Shown piece by piece: positions 1 to 6,533 of a stretch of 13,663 bases of DNA. The DNA is from Thiohalobacter sp. GTDB lineage: Bacteria > Pseudomonadota > Gammaproteobacteria > Thiohalobacterales > Thiohalobacteraceae. Each line of letters opens with the position of its first letter. Position 1 is the stretch's first letter. A program made the position numbers and the translations under genes. The DNA lies in the NCBI GenBank assembly GCA_027030825.1, contig JALVEM010000113.1, positions 1-13,663 of the forward strand. The letters are read 5' to 3'. The notes below the pieces were generated by a model. That model saw only the letters and a list, made by a program, of their open reading frames with translations. It ran no database searches and was not told the origin of the DNA.

Positions 1-158
1 CGCGCACGGAGGTGGCCGGCGACCTGGACGCGCTGGTCGCCCGGGTGGTGGCCGAGGCCCGATCCGGCGACCGCATCCTGGTGATGAGCAACGGCGCCTT
101 CGGCGGCATCCACGAGCGGCTGCTCGATGCTCTGGCCGCCCGGGAGATAGGGACGTGA
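1..158 (+). CDS. mpl: UDP-N-acetylmuramate:L-alanyl-gamma-D-glutamyl-meso-diaminopimelate ligase, C-terminal end (partial)
   Basis: Only the last 51 codons are present; the gene runs off the left edge. The reading frame starts at base 3 and ends at the TGA at 156-158. The visible peptide carries GDRILVMSNGAFGGIHERLL, which matches the conserved C-terminal segment of Mpl (E. coli has a near-identical GDHILVMSNGGFGGIHQKLL). Mpl is a Mur-ligase relative that joins recycled murein tripeptide to UDP-MurNAc in the cytoplasm. The catalytic and ATP-binding domains lie outside the window, so integrity cannot be judged. The stop codon overlaps the GTG start of ubiX (GTGA), so the two genes are probably translationally coupled. 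Identification is firm despite the short fragment, because this tail separates Mpl from MurC. Confidence 0.85.
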   Translation, partial: RTEVAGDLDALVARVVAEARSGDRILVMSNGAFGGIHERLLDALAAREIGT

Positions 159-754
159 GTCCGATCGCCGTCGCCGTCACCGGTGCCTCCGGCATCCAGT
201 ATGCCCTGCGCCTGCTCGAGTGCCTGATCGAGGCCGACGAGGCCGTGTGGCTGATGCTCTCCGATGCCGCCCGGATCGTGGCCGGGCTGGAGACGGAGCT
301 CGAGCTGCCGGGGCGTTCCGGCGAGCTGGAACGCTTCTTCAACGAGTATCTGGGGGCCGAGGAGGGCCAGCTTCGGGTCTTCGGCCCCCGGCAGTGGACG
401 GCGCCCCCGGCCTCCGGCTCGAACCCGCCGCGCGCGATGGTGGTCTGCCCCTGCACCATGGGGACCCTGGCGGCGATCGCCCAGGGCACCAGCGACAGCC
501 TCATCGAGCGGGCCGCCGACGTGGCGATCAAGGAAGGCCGGCCCCTGGTGCTGGTGCCCCGCGAGACGCCCCTGTCCGTGATCCATCTCGAGAACATGCT
601 GAAGCTGGCCCGGCTCGGGGCGGTGATCCTGCCCCCCAGTCCCGGTTTCTATCACCGGCCCGAGACGGTCGAGGATCTGGTGGACTTCGTGGTCGCGCGC
701 ATCCTCGACCGGATCGGCGTGGCGCACACCCTGGCGGTGCGCTGGGGGGAGTGA
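155..754 (+). CDS. ubiX: Flavin prenyltransferase UbiX
   Basis: A 199-residue protein, close to the usual length (E. coli about 189). UbiX transfers a dimethylallyl group to FMN to make prenyl-FMN, the cofactor of the UbiD decarboxylase in ubiquinone synthesis. Visible family features are the FMN-binding TGASG near residues 9-13, PCTMGTLAAIAQG (99-111), R119 and K126 in the SLIERAADVAIKEG stretch, PRETPLS (135-141, with R136 and E137), Y166 in GFYHRP, and R182. These match the prenyl-transfer and phosphate-binding residues of characterised UbiX/Pad1 proteins (R122, K129, R139, E140, Y169, R185) with a constant shift of three. The start is GTG at 155, overlapping the mpl stop; no later start would keep the GASG motif. 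It converges on the DedA-PAP2 gene. Its antisense strand is open in register with that gene. Confidence 0.93.
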   Translation: MSPIAVAVTGASGIQYALRLLECLIEADEAVWLMLSDAARIVAGLETELELPGRSGELERFFNEYLGAEEGQLRVFGPRQWTAPPASGSNPPRAMVVCPCTMGTLAAIAQGTSDSLIERAADVAIKEGRPLVLVPRETPLSVIHLENMLKLARLGAVILPPSPGFYHRPETVEDLVDFVVARILDRIGVAHTLAVRWGE

Positions 755-2743
755 GGCCGGCCCTTCGACGAGCCAGACCCGTCGACCGTCTTCCCGGGCG
801 CGTTCATGGACCCGCCAGCCCGGGAGGGCACGCAGCTGCCTCACCAGCGCGCGCGTGGCGGCCTCGAAATCTCCCGCGGTCACGGGGAAGCGCATGAAGC
901 CTGCCAGGGTGCGGGCCTCGAGCCGGGCCACGTTGCCGATCCAGACCGGAAGGTTCGACTCCTCGAGCACGAGATCGCCGGGCCAGAGGCGCAGCAGCCG
1001 GTAGCCGCCCGTCTCCGGATCCTGGTAGAGCAGCCGCAGTCGGTCCCGGTGGCCGGCGTGGATCTGCGGCATCACCGGCAGCGCCTCGAGCGGCAGGCCG
1101 GTGGCGAACAGCCGCAGCAGGGTGCGCGCGTTCACCGGCCGGGGAGGGGCCCAGCCGAGGGGGGCGAGGGCGTCCCGCACCGAGGAGAGCGTGGCGGCGA
1201 TCTGGAGCGTCAGCGGATGGCGCGCGGCGCCGGCGAGATCTTCCCGGGCCGCGGGCTGGTTCGCCCAGGCGGTGGCCAGCCAGTTCTCCCGGGAGAGCCG
1301 GGTTACCTGCGGAGCCGGGCGGTACTGTGCGAGCAGGGCGTCCGGGTCTCGGGCCGGCCCGAGGGCGGCCAGCAGACCCAGCGCGAGCACCGGCGGCAGC
1401 GCGGAGTGGGCGAGCGGCAGGCGTTCGTGTGCGTGGCGCCGGTAGGCGATGCCGAACAGGGAGGCAAAGCCGAGACCGATTCCGGTGCCGGCGACCACAT
1501 CGGTGAGCCAGTGGACGCCCAGATAGAGCCTGGAGAAATCCATCAGGGCGATGTACAGCGCCGCCAGGGCATAGGCGATCCAGCGGCGCTCCGGGCGCAG
1601 GGCGCGGGCTGCCGCCACGGCGACGAATCCGATGAAGGCCGCCGTGAGGGTGGCGTGCATGCTGGGAAAGCTCCAGGCGCTGACGCCGGTATAGATCGCC
1701 GTCGGCCGGGGGACGGCGGTGACGGCCTTGACGAGCCAGCCCGTCGCACCGGCCGCCGCCAGGCTGGCCAGCAGATGCAGCGCGGTCGAGGGCGCGCGGC
1801 GCCAGAACAGCCAGCCGGCCGACAAGAGCGCGGCACCGGTGACGATGCGGGCGTTGCCCAGTTGCGTGAAGACGACGAGGAATTCGTCGAGCAGGGGCGT
1901 TCGCAGTCCCTGCAGGAAGGCGTGGAGGTTCTGGTCCATGCCGACGAGTGCGCTGCGCAGAACCCAGGCCAGCAGGGCGAAGAGCCCGGCGCTCGAGAGG
2001 CTCAGCACGAACAGGCCGCGCGACTCCGGCGCATCCGGCTCCAGCAGGGCGGCCTCGAGCGGCTGCAGGCGGGGATGCCTGCGGGCCCAGCGGCCGATGG
2101 CGTCCAGTACCCGATTGACGTGGTGCTGCAGCCACAGCGCCAGTCGGCGCATGCCCCAGAAGAGCCCCGTGGCCGAGGCCAGCAGCAGGAAGAGCAGGAT
2201 GGCGAGCCGGCCGGCGACCTCCGAGGCCAGCTCCAGCGAGGCGCCGAACGCCACGCCCGGCAGCAGATAGGCGGGCGCCCAGAGGCAGGCCGAGAGCACG
2301 TTCACCGCGAGAAAACGCCAGGGGGGCATGTCCAGCATGCCGGCAATCGCCGGCAGGACGGGACGCACCGGCCCGACGAAACGCGCCAGCACCACGCTCT
2401 TGCCGCCATGACGGTGAAAGAAGGCCGTGCCGCGCTCGATCAGTTCGGGGTGGCGACGGAAGGGCCAGAGTTCGCGCAGTTGCTGATGGTAGTGCCGGCC
2501 GAGCCAGAAGCTGATGCCGTCGCCGGCCACGGCGCCGGCGATGGACCAGCCGCAGACGGCCCAGAAATCCAGCGCGCCCGTGGCCACCAGGGCGCCGATG
2601 CCGAACATCACCACGGCGCCGGGCACGAACAGCCCGACCACTGCGAGCGATTCCAGCAGGGCGCTCAGGAACACGAAGGCCAGCGCCCAGTAGGGGTGCT
2701 GGCCGATGAAGGCGATCAGCTGCTGCAGGAGTTCGGCCAGCAT
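755..2743 (-). CDS. DedA - PAP2 phosphatase - LssY-like C-terminal domain fusion membrane protein (no in-frame stop found)
   Basis: Translating the minus strand from the ATG at 2743 gives three domains. Residues 1-200 are a DedA membrane domain with the typical LARFVGPVRPVLPAIAG (119-135). Residues about 240-430 are a PAP2 phosphatase with all three motifs: K339-x6-R346-P347, P360-S-M-H363, and S404-R-x5-H411. Residues about 460-660 resemble the LssY C-terminal domain (PVMPQIHAGH, VWIGNV, ending DGRRVWLVEG). DedA proteins are known as undecaprenyl-phosphate or phospholipid translocases, and PAP2 enzymes dephosphorylate lipid pyrophosphates, so a lipid-carrier recycling role is inferred. The start lies 12 bp after the hemL stop, so co-transcription is likely; there is no clear ribosome binding site. 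Recognisable homology ends at about residue 661, next to the ubiX stop. No stop occurs in this frame down to base 2 of the window, so the left boundary given is only the end of recognisable protein. Confidence 0.8.
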
Positions 2744-2755
2744 GGCCGGGAGGTA

Positions 2756-4036
2756 TCAGAGCGTGGCCAGTACGCGGTCGGCCGCCTCCAGGGTGGCCTC
2801 GATCTCCGCATCGCCGTGCGCCGCGGAGACGAATCCGGCTTCATACGCCGAAGGCGCGAGGTAGACGCCCGCCTCCAGCATGCCGTGGAAGAAGAGCCGG
2901 AAGCGGTCGATGTCGCACTGGCTGACGTCGTAGAAGTTGCGCACCTCATCCCGGTCGGTGAAGAACAGGCCGAACATGCCGCCCACGGCGTTGGCGGTCA
3001 TCGGGACGCCGTGGCGTTCCGCCCGTTCCAGGATCCCGTCGGTCAGGCGTCGGGTCTGCTCGGCCAGCGCCTCGTGGAAGCCGGGTTGCATGACATGGCG
3101 CAGGGTGGCCAGCCCGGCGGCCATGGCGACGGGATTGCCCGACAGGGTACCGGCCTGGTAGACCGGCCCGAGCGGGGCGATCTGTTCCATGATCTCCCGC
3201 CTGCCGCCGAAGGCGCCCACCGGCATGCCGCCGCCGAGCACCTTGCCCAGGGTGGTGAGGTCGGGGCGCACGTCATAGAGGGCCTGGGCGCCGCCCAGGG
3301 CCACCCGGAAGCCGGTCATGACCTCGTCGAAGATGAGCACGGATTCGTACTGGTCGCAGATCTCGCGCAGTCCTTCGAGAAAGCCGGGGGCCGGCGGTAC
3401 GCAGTTCATGTTGCCCGCCACGGGCTCGACGATGACGGCGGCGATCTGGCCGCCGACGTGGGCGAAGGCCTCGCGGACCTGGTCCAGGTTGTTGTATTCC
3501 AGCGTGATGGTGTGTTCGGCGAGCGCCACGGGCACGCCGGGCGAGGTCGGCACGCCCAGGGTGAGGGCGCCCGAGCCGGCCTTGACCAGCAGGGAGTCGG
3601 AATGGCCGTGGTAGCAGCCCTCGAACTTGACGATCTTGTCGCGCCCCGTGAAGCCACGCGCCAGGCGAATGGCGCTCATGGTGGCCTCGGTGCCCGAGTT
3701 GACCATGCGCACCAGGTCCATGGAGGGGACCAGCTCGCAGACCAGGTCGGCCATCTCGATCTCGATCTCGGTGGGTGCGCCGAAACCCAGGCCCCTGGCC
3801 GCCGTCTCCTGCACGGCGGCCACCACGTCGGGATGGGCGTGGCCGAGGATCATGGGGCCCCAGGAGCCGACGTAGTCGATGTAGCGCCGGCCGTCGACAT
3901 CCCACAGGTACGGGCCTTCGCCGCGTTCGAAGAAGACGGGCTCGCCGCCGACGCCCTTGAAGGCCCGGACGGGGGAGTTGACGCCTCCCGGGATGTGGCG
4001 CCGGGCGCGCTGGAAGAGCTCGTGCGATCGGGTCAT
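2756..4036 (-). CDS. hemL: Glutamate-1-semialdehyde 2,1-aminomutase
   Basis: A 426-residue PLP-dependent enzyme that converts glutamate-1-semialdehyde to 5-aminolevulinate, the last step of the C5 route to heme, siroheme and other tetrapyrroles. Length and sequence match the family throughout: N-terminal IPGGVNSPVRAFKGVGG (15-31), DYVGSWGPMILGH (54-66), VNSGTEATMSAIRLAR (112-127), YHGHSD (142-147), the cofactor aspartate in IFDEVMTGFR (235-244), and the Schiff-base lysine K265 in TLGKVLGGGMPVGA. The ATG at 4036 is preceded by AAGGAG (plus-strand positions 4045-4050), eight bases from the start. The gene lies 315 bp downstream of thiE across a repeat-filled gap and just upstream of the DedA-PAP2 gene. 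I see no convincing -10/-35 pair immediately upstream. Confidence 0.97.
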   Translation of the reverse strand: MTRSHELFQRARRHIPGGVNSPVRAFKGVGGEPVFFERGEGPYLWDVDGRRYIDYVGSWGPMILGHAHPDVVAAVQETAARGLGFGAPTEIEIEMADLVCELVPSMDLVRMVNSGTEATMSAIRLARGFTGRDKIVKFEGCYHGHSDSLLVKAGSGALTLGVPTSPGVPVALAEHTITLEYNNLDQVREAFAHVGGQIAAVIVEPVAGNMNCVPPAPGFLEGLREICDQYESVLIFDEVMTGFRVALGGAQALYDVRPDLTTLGKVLGGGMPVGAFGGRREIMEQIAPLGPVYQAGTLSGNPVAMAAGLATLRHVMQPGFHEALAEQTRRLTDGILERAERHGVPMTANAVGGMFGLFFTDRDEVRNFYDVSQCDIDRFRLFFHGMLEAGVYLAPSAYEAGFVSAAHGDAEIEATLEAADRVLATL

Positions 4037-4044
4037 GGAGAGTT

Positions 4045-4050
4045 CTCCTT
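4045..4050 (-). promoter_or_regulatory. Ribosome binding site of hemL
   Basis: The minus strand reads AAGGAG, followed by eight bases and the hemL ATG. This is the clearest Shine-Dalgarno sequence in the left half of the window and fixes the hemL start. Confidence 0.8.
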
Positions 4051-4091
4051 CAAGCTGGAACCAGTGTCTCTGCGGTTTGCCGCCATGGGCC

Positions 4092-4126
4092 GGCGGCAGG
4101 CCGCTCTGGGCTCCGCGCCTTGCCCT
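4092..4126. repeat. Direct repeat copy 1 in the thiE-hemL gap
   Basis: A 35-bp unit beginning GGCGGCAGG and ending TCCGCGCCTTGCCCT. It matches 4280-4315 apart from two substitutions and one inserted G. Each copy begins with a small self-complementary stem, GCGGC-AG-GCCGC here. It lies upstream of hemL and is non-coding. Confidence 0.85.
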
Positions 4127-4146
4127 TCGGGTGCCCTGCGCTTCTC

Positions 4147-4219
4147 GGGAGGCGGCGCGCTCGGGAACTCGCCTCGCCGGGCGAGGCTCGGACAGCCCTC
4201 GCTTTTTCCGCCGCCTCCC
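4147..4219. repeat. 11-bp perfect inverted repeat with nested hairpin
   Basis: The left arm GGGAGGCGGCG (4147-4157) and right arm CGCCGCCTCCC (4209-4219) are exact reverse complements. The space between them contains a second hairpin, GCCTCGC-CGG-GCGAGGC (4171-4187), and a T5 run at 4203-4207. The structure sits between the two 35-bp direct repeats. It does not look like a simple Rho-independent terminator, since neither arm is directly followed by a T tract on either strand. Confidence 0.8.
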
Positions 4220-4279
4220 TGCGATGCTCGGCTGCGGCGAGTCGCCCGCGCGGCCCCTCGCCGGCGCCGATCCCGGATG

Positions 4280-4315
4280 GGCGGCAGGGCCGCTCCGGGT
4301 TCCGCGCCTTGCCCT
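4280..4315. repeat. Direct repeat copy 2 in the thiE-hemL gap
   Basis: A 36-bp unit, the partner of 4092-4126, with the self-complementary stem kept as GCGGC-AGG-GCCGC. The two copies are in the same orientation, with 153 bp between them. Together with the palindrome between them they fill most of the 315-bp stretch from 4037 to 4351, where I see no protein-coding signal. Confidence 0.85.
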
Positions 4316-4334
4316 GGTGATTTTTTCACTGGGC
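4311..4334. repeat. Interrupted palindrome with T/A-rich loop downstream of thiE
   Basis: The plus strand reads GCCC-TG-GTGA-TTTTT-TCAC-T-GGGC, giving two 4-bp stem segments separated by a small internal mismatch. It lies 17 bp beyond the thiE stop on the minus strand. On that strand the A5 run is in the loop and no T tract follows, so an intrinsic terminator for thiE is not supported. It could be a weak structural stop, a protein binding site or the edge of the composite repeat. Confidence 0.5.
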
Positions 4335-4351
4335 GTGGTGTCGCACGCGGG

Positions 4352-4990
4352 CTAGCTTCCGGGCGGCGATTCGAACAGCCGTGCATAGCGCGCCGCCTGC
4401 GCCTCGACGTCGGGCTGGCCGAACAGGCCGTGAATGACGGCCAGCATGTCGGCGCCGGCCTCGATCAGGGTGCGGCCATTTTCCGGGGTGATGCCACCGA
4501 TGGCAACCACGGGCAGGCCGAGTTCGGCCTTCGCGCGCCGGATCAGGTCGGGATGCGCCTGCACGGCCTCGGGCTTGGTGTGCGAGGGGAAGAAGCGGCC
4601 GAAGGCCACGTAGTCTGCTCCGGCGGCCGCGGCGGCGCGGGCCCGCTCGAGCTCGTTGTAGCAGGAGACGCCGACGATGCCTTCGGGGCCGAGCAGGTCG
4701 CGGGCACGGGCGACGTCCGGGTCGTCCCGGCCGAGATGGACGCCGTGGGCGCCGACCGCCTGCGCCAGCGCCGGGTCGTCGTTGACCAGGAACAGGGCAC
4801 CATGCGCGCGGCACAGGCGGCTCAGTCGGCCGGCCTCGCGGAGACGGGTTGCGCCGTCCGCCGCCTTGTTGCGGTACTGGAGGATGCGGGCCCCGCCGCG
4901 CAGGGCGGCTTCGACCGCGGCGAACATTGCCTCACCGGGGGTGAGCCGTGGATCGGTGATGGCATAGAGGCCGCGCAGCCCGGCCCGCAT
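4352..4990 (-). CDS. thiE: Thiamine-phosphate synthase
   Basis: A 212-residue TIM-barrel enzyme of normal length. ThiE joins 4-amino-5-hydroxymethyl-2-methylpyrimidine pyrophosphate with carboxythiazole phosphate to make thiamine phosphate in the cytoplasm. Visible motifs are LYAITD (8-13), ILQYRNK (36-42, the usual Q-Y-R-x-K pyrophosphate/pyrimidine site), VNDD (69-72), GVHLGRDD (83-90), GRFFPSHTKP (131-140, the family's G-x-[IF]-F-x-T-x-TK loop with S in place of the first T) and VAIGGIT (162-168). The ATG at 4990 shares one base with the thiD stop (TGATG), so translation is probably coupled to thiD. The 3' end is followed by the 315-bp repeat-filled gap. Confidence 0.94.
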   Translation of the reverse strand: MRAGLRGLYAITDPRLTPGEAMFAAVEAALRGGARILQYRNKAADGATRLREAGRLSRLCRAHGALFLVNDDPALAQAVGAHGVHLGRDDPDVARARDLLGPEGIVGVSCYNELERARAAAAAGADYVAFGRFFPSHTKPEAVQAHPDLIRRAKAELGLPVVAIGGITPENGRTLIEAGADMLAVIHGLFGQPDVEAQAARYARLFESPPGS

Positions 4991-5802
4991 CAGTCCGACT
5001 CGACACGGGCCCAGAACAGGCGGTTGGGGAGTTGCTGCCCCATGCCGACCCGGTAGGCATGGTGCAGCGTCTCCCAGGTGTATTCCTGGGCCTCGTGGAT
5101 GGCGGTGAAGGGTTCGAGCCCCTGGGCCAGCAGCCCGGCGATGCTGGCGGCCAGGGTGCAGCCGGAGCCGTGATATTCGCCCGGCAGCCGTTCCCAGGTG
5201 AAGACCTCGAGCAGGCGGTGATTGCCATAGAGGCGGTTGTCGACATGGGGCGTGTTCTCGTGCGTGCCCGTGATCAGGACGAACTCGCAGCCGCGCTCCA
5301 GCAGGGCCATGGCGCAGGCGTCCAGATTGTCCGCCTCGGGGCTGAGCAGGCGGGCCTCGTGGCTGTTGGGCGTCAGCACGGTCACGTGCTCGAGCAGCAG
5401 TGCCTGCATGGCCTCGAGGGTCTCCTCGTCGGCCAGGGGGGTGCCGTCGCCGCTGGCGAGCACCGGGTCCATGACCACGGGGATCTCCGGGTAGTCCACC
5501 AGCACCGCATGGACGTGTTCGACGATGTCCACACTGCCCAGGAGCCCCAGCTTGAAGGCGGCCACCGGCATGTCCTCGAGCACGGCGCGCGCCTGTTCCG
5601 CCACCAGCAGCCCGTCCAGCGGCACCACCTGCTTGACTTCGCGGGTGTCCTGCACGGTCACGCAGGTGACCACCGGCGCTGCGTGGCAGCCGTGACTGCC
5701 CAGCGCCTCGATGTCGGCCTGCAGCCCGGCGCCGCCGCTGGGATCGTTGCCGGCGATGCTCACGACCACCGGTACCTCGCGATGGATGGCCGGTTCGTTC
5801 AT
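4990..5802 (-). CDS. thiD: Hydroxymethylpyrimidine/phosphomethylpyrimidine kinase
   Basis: A 270-residue ribokinase-fold kinase of typical ThiD size. It phosphorylates HMP and then HMP-phosphate to give HMP-pyrophosphate, the pyrimidine substrate of ThiE. Visible motifs are SIAGNDPSGGAGLQADI (15-31, substrate and glycine-rich region), KLGLLGS (84-90), VVMDPVLASGDG (109-120) and the C-terminal HGSGCTLAASIAG (211-223), which contains the anion-hole GSGC with C215. The reading frame is open further upstream, but the ATG at 5802 is chosen because it overlaps the preceding gene's stop (ATGA) and the family N-terminus begins just after it. It lies between the class II aldolase gene and thiE in a coupled three-gene unit. 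Confidence 0.94.
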   Translation of the reverse strand: MNEPAIHREVPVVVSIAGNDPSGGAGLQADIEALGSHGCHAAPVVTCVTVQDTREVKQVVPLDGLLVAEQARAVLEDMPVAAFKLGLLGSVDIVEHVHAVLVDYPEIPVVMDPVLASGDGTPLADEETLEAMQALLLEHVTVLTPNSHEARLLSPEADNLDACAMALLERGCEFVLITGTHENTPHVDNRLYGNHRLLEVFTWERLPGEYHGSGCTLAASIAGLLAQGLEPFTAIHEAQEYTWETLHHAYRVGMGQQLPNRLFWARVESD

Positions 5803-6404
5803 GGTTGCGCCTCTGTCGTCGCCGGGAAGGGCTCCGGCGCCTTGTCCAGGGTGCCCGCCTGGCGTGCCAGGAGCCAGAGACGGGCGCTGGACTCCAGGGA
5901 ACAGGTCCACTTGTAGGCCCGATCCAGTGATTCGCCGGCGGCGTAGACGCCGTGACCGCACACGACGGCGACCGGATGGGCCTTCAGCACCGCGGCGACC
6001 GCTTCCGGCGATCGCTCGACATAGGCGGAATACGGCATGCGTATGACGGGAACCTGGCGGAAGTAGTATTGTCCCTCGAAATCGACGGGGCGGAAATCCC
6101 TGCCGTCGAGCGTGACGGCGATGCTCGCCGGCCCGTGGCTGTGGAGCACGGCCCGCGCCCCGGGACAGGCCCGGTAGACGGCTCGATGCAGCGGCGCGTC
6201 CAGCGAGGCCCGTTCCGGCAGCTCGCCCGTCACGGGACAGCGGACCAGATCGTCGACGCCCAGGGTGTCGGCGCAGGCTCCGGTGGGCGTGATCCAGAAT
6301 TCGTCCTCCACTCGGACCGAGGCGTTGCCGCTGTGCGAATCGTTGAGGCCGTACTGGCGCAGCCAGCGATAAACCTGTACAAGTTCCTGCCGAATATCCA
6401 TCAT
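5799..6404 (-). CDS. Class II aldolase/adducin family protein
   Basis: A 201-residue protein of the class II (zinc) aldolase fold, a family that includes L-fuculose-phosphate aldolase, ribulose-phosphate 4-epimerase and methylthioribulose-phosphate dehydratase. Visible features are the phosphate-binding HSGNASVR (24-31), ITPTG (38-42), the metal-ligand pair HSH (H88, H90), and a third ligand H151 in VCGHGVYAAGES. Where fuculose aldolase has its catalytic glutamate four residues before a histidine (E-x3-H), this protein has D69-x3-H73. Substrate and exact reaction cannot be assigned. Two adjacent ATGs (6404 and 6401) could start it; AGGG lies about seven bases upstream of the first. Its stop overlaps the thiD start (ATGA), placing it first in a coupled unit with thiD and thiE, so a role linked to thiamine or its salvage is possible but unproven. 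Confidence 0.88.
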   Translation of the reverse strand: MMDIRQELVQVYRWLRQYGLNDSHSGNASVRVEDEFWITPTGACADTLGVDDLVRCPVTGELPERASLDAPLHRAVYRACPGARAVLHSHGPASIAVTLDGRDFRPVDFEGQYYFRQVPVIRMPYSAYVERSPEAVAAVLKAHPVAVVCGHGVYAAGESLDRAYKWTCSLESSARLWLLARQAGTLDKAPEPFPATTEAQP

Positions 6405-6443
6405 GAAATACCCTGATCGCGGCTGGCTGCTGCGGGCCGGAAA

Positions 6444-6472
6444 CCGGTCGAGGAAAGGACTGTCGCGACCGG
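6444..6472. repeat. 7-bp perfect inverted repeat in the aldolase-gspG divergent region
   Basis: CCGGTCG (6444-6450) and CGACCGG (6466-6472) are exact reverse complements with 15 bases between them. The repeat begins at about the predicted transcription start of the aldolase-thi transcript. It could be an operator or a 5'-leader stem-loop on the minus strand. Confidence 0.55.
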
Positions 6473-6478
6473 CGGCAG

Positions 6479-6487
6479 ATCATAGCA
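6479..6487 (-). promoter_or_regulatory. Extended -10 promoter of the aldolase-thiD-thiE unit
   Basis: The minus strand reads TGC-TATGAT: a five-of-six match to the -10 consensus with the TGn extension immediately upstream. No good -35 hexamer is visible at 16-18 bp, as is common for extended -10 promoters. A start near 6472 would give a leader of about 68 bases. Confidence 0.55.
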
Positions 6488-6491
6488 CAGG

Positions 6492-6511
6492 GGGCGGTCG
6501 AAACGCCGCCC
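6492..6511. repeat. Small GC hairpin in the gspG leader
   Basis: GGGCGG (6492-6497) pairs with CCGCCC (6506-6511) around an eight-base loop. It lies 22 bp before the gspG start and, on the other strand, just upstream of the predicted aldolase -10 element. Confidence 0.45.
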
Positions 6512-6522
6512 TGCAACACACA

Positions 6523-6527
6523 GAGGG
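6523..6527 (+). promoter_or_regulatory. Ribosome binding site of gspG
   Basis: GAGGG lies six bases upstream of the gspG ATG at 6534 and fixes that start. Confidence 0.7.
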
Positions 6528-6533
6528 AAACCG

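Noticed and set aside
755..762. GGCCGGCC palindrome after ubiX as a bidirectional terminator
   Set aside because: It has no loop and no T tract, and it lies within the coding frame of the convergent gene.
804..2135. Long minus-strand open frame in a different register from the DedA-PAP2 gene
   Set aside because: It is arginine-, alanine- and proline-rich with no family features. The neighbouring register gives complete DedA and PAP2 motifs.
4171..4207. Hairpin GCCTCGC-CGG-GCGAGGC followed by T5 as a plus-strand terminator
   Set aside because: The T run begins 15 bases after the stem, too far for an intrinsic terminator, and no plus-strand gene ends here.
806..5056. A 4.25-kb open frame on the plus strand (1416 codons) antisense to the DedA-PAP2 gene, hemL and thiE
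   Set aside because: Its product is a low-complexity run rich in G, R, A, E, H and Q with no domain, and it crosses the non-coding repeat gap. It is explained by GC-rich codon use on the opposite strand, where three well-supported genes lie.
6405..6472. TPP riboswitch upstream of the aldolase-thiD-thiE unit
   Set aside because: The conserved CTGAGA and ACCTGATC-type core elements are not found in the roughly 68-base leader, which is also too short for the usual aptamer.
4990..6519. A 509-codon thiD frame with a long N-terminal extension
   Set aside because: The upstream part is the aldolase gene in another frame, and ThiD homology begins just after the ATG at 5802, which overlaps the aldolase stop.
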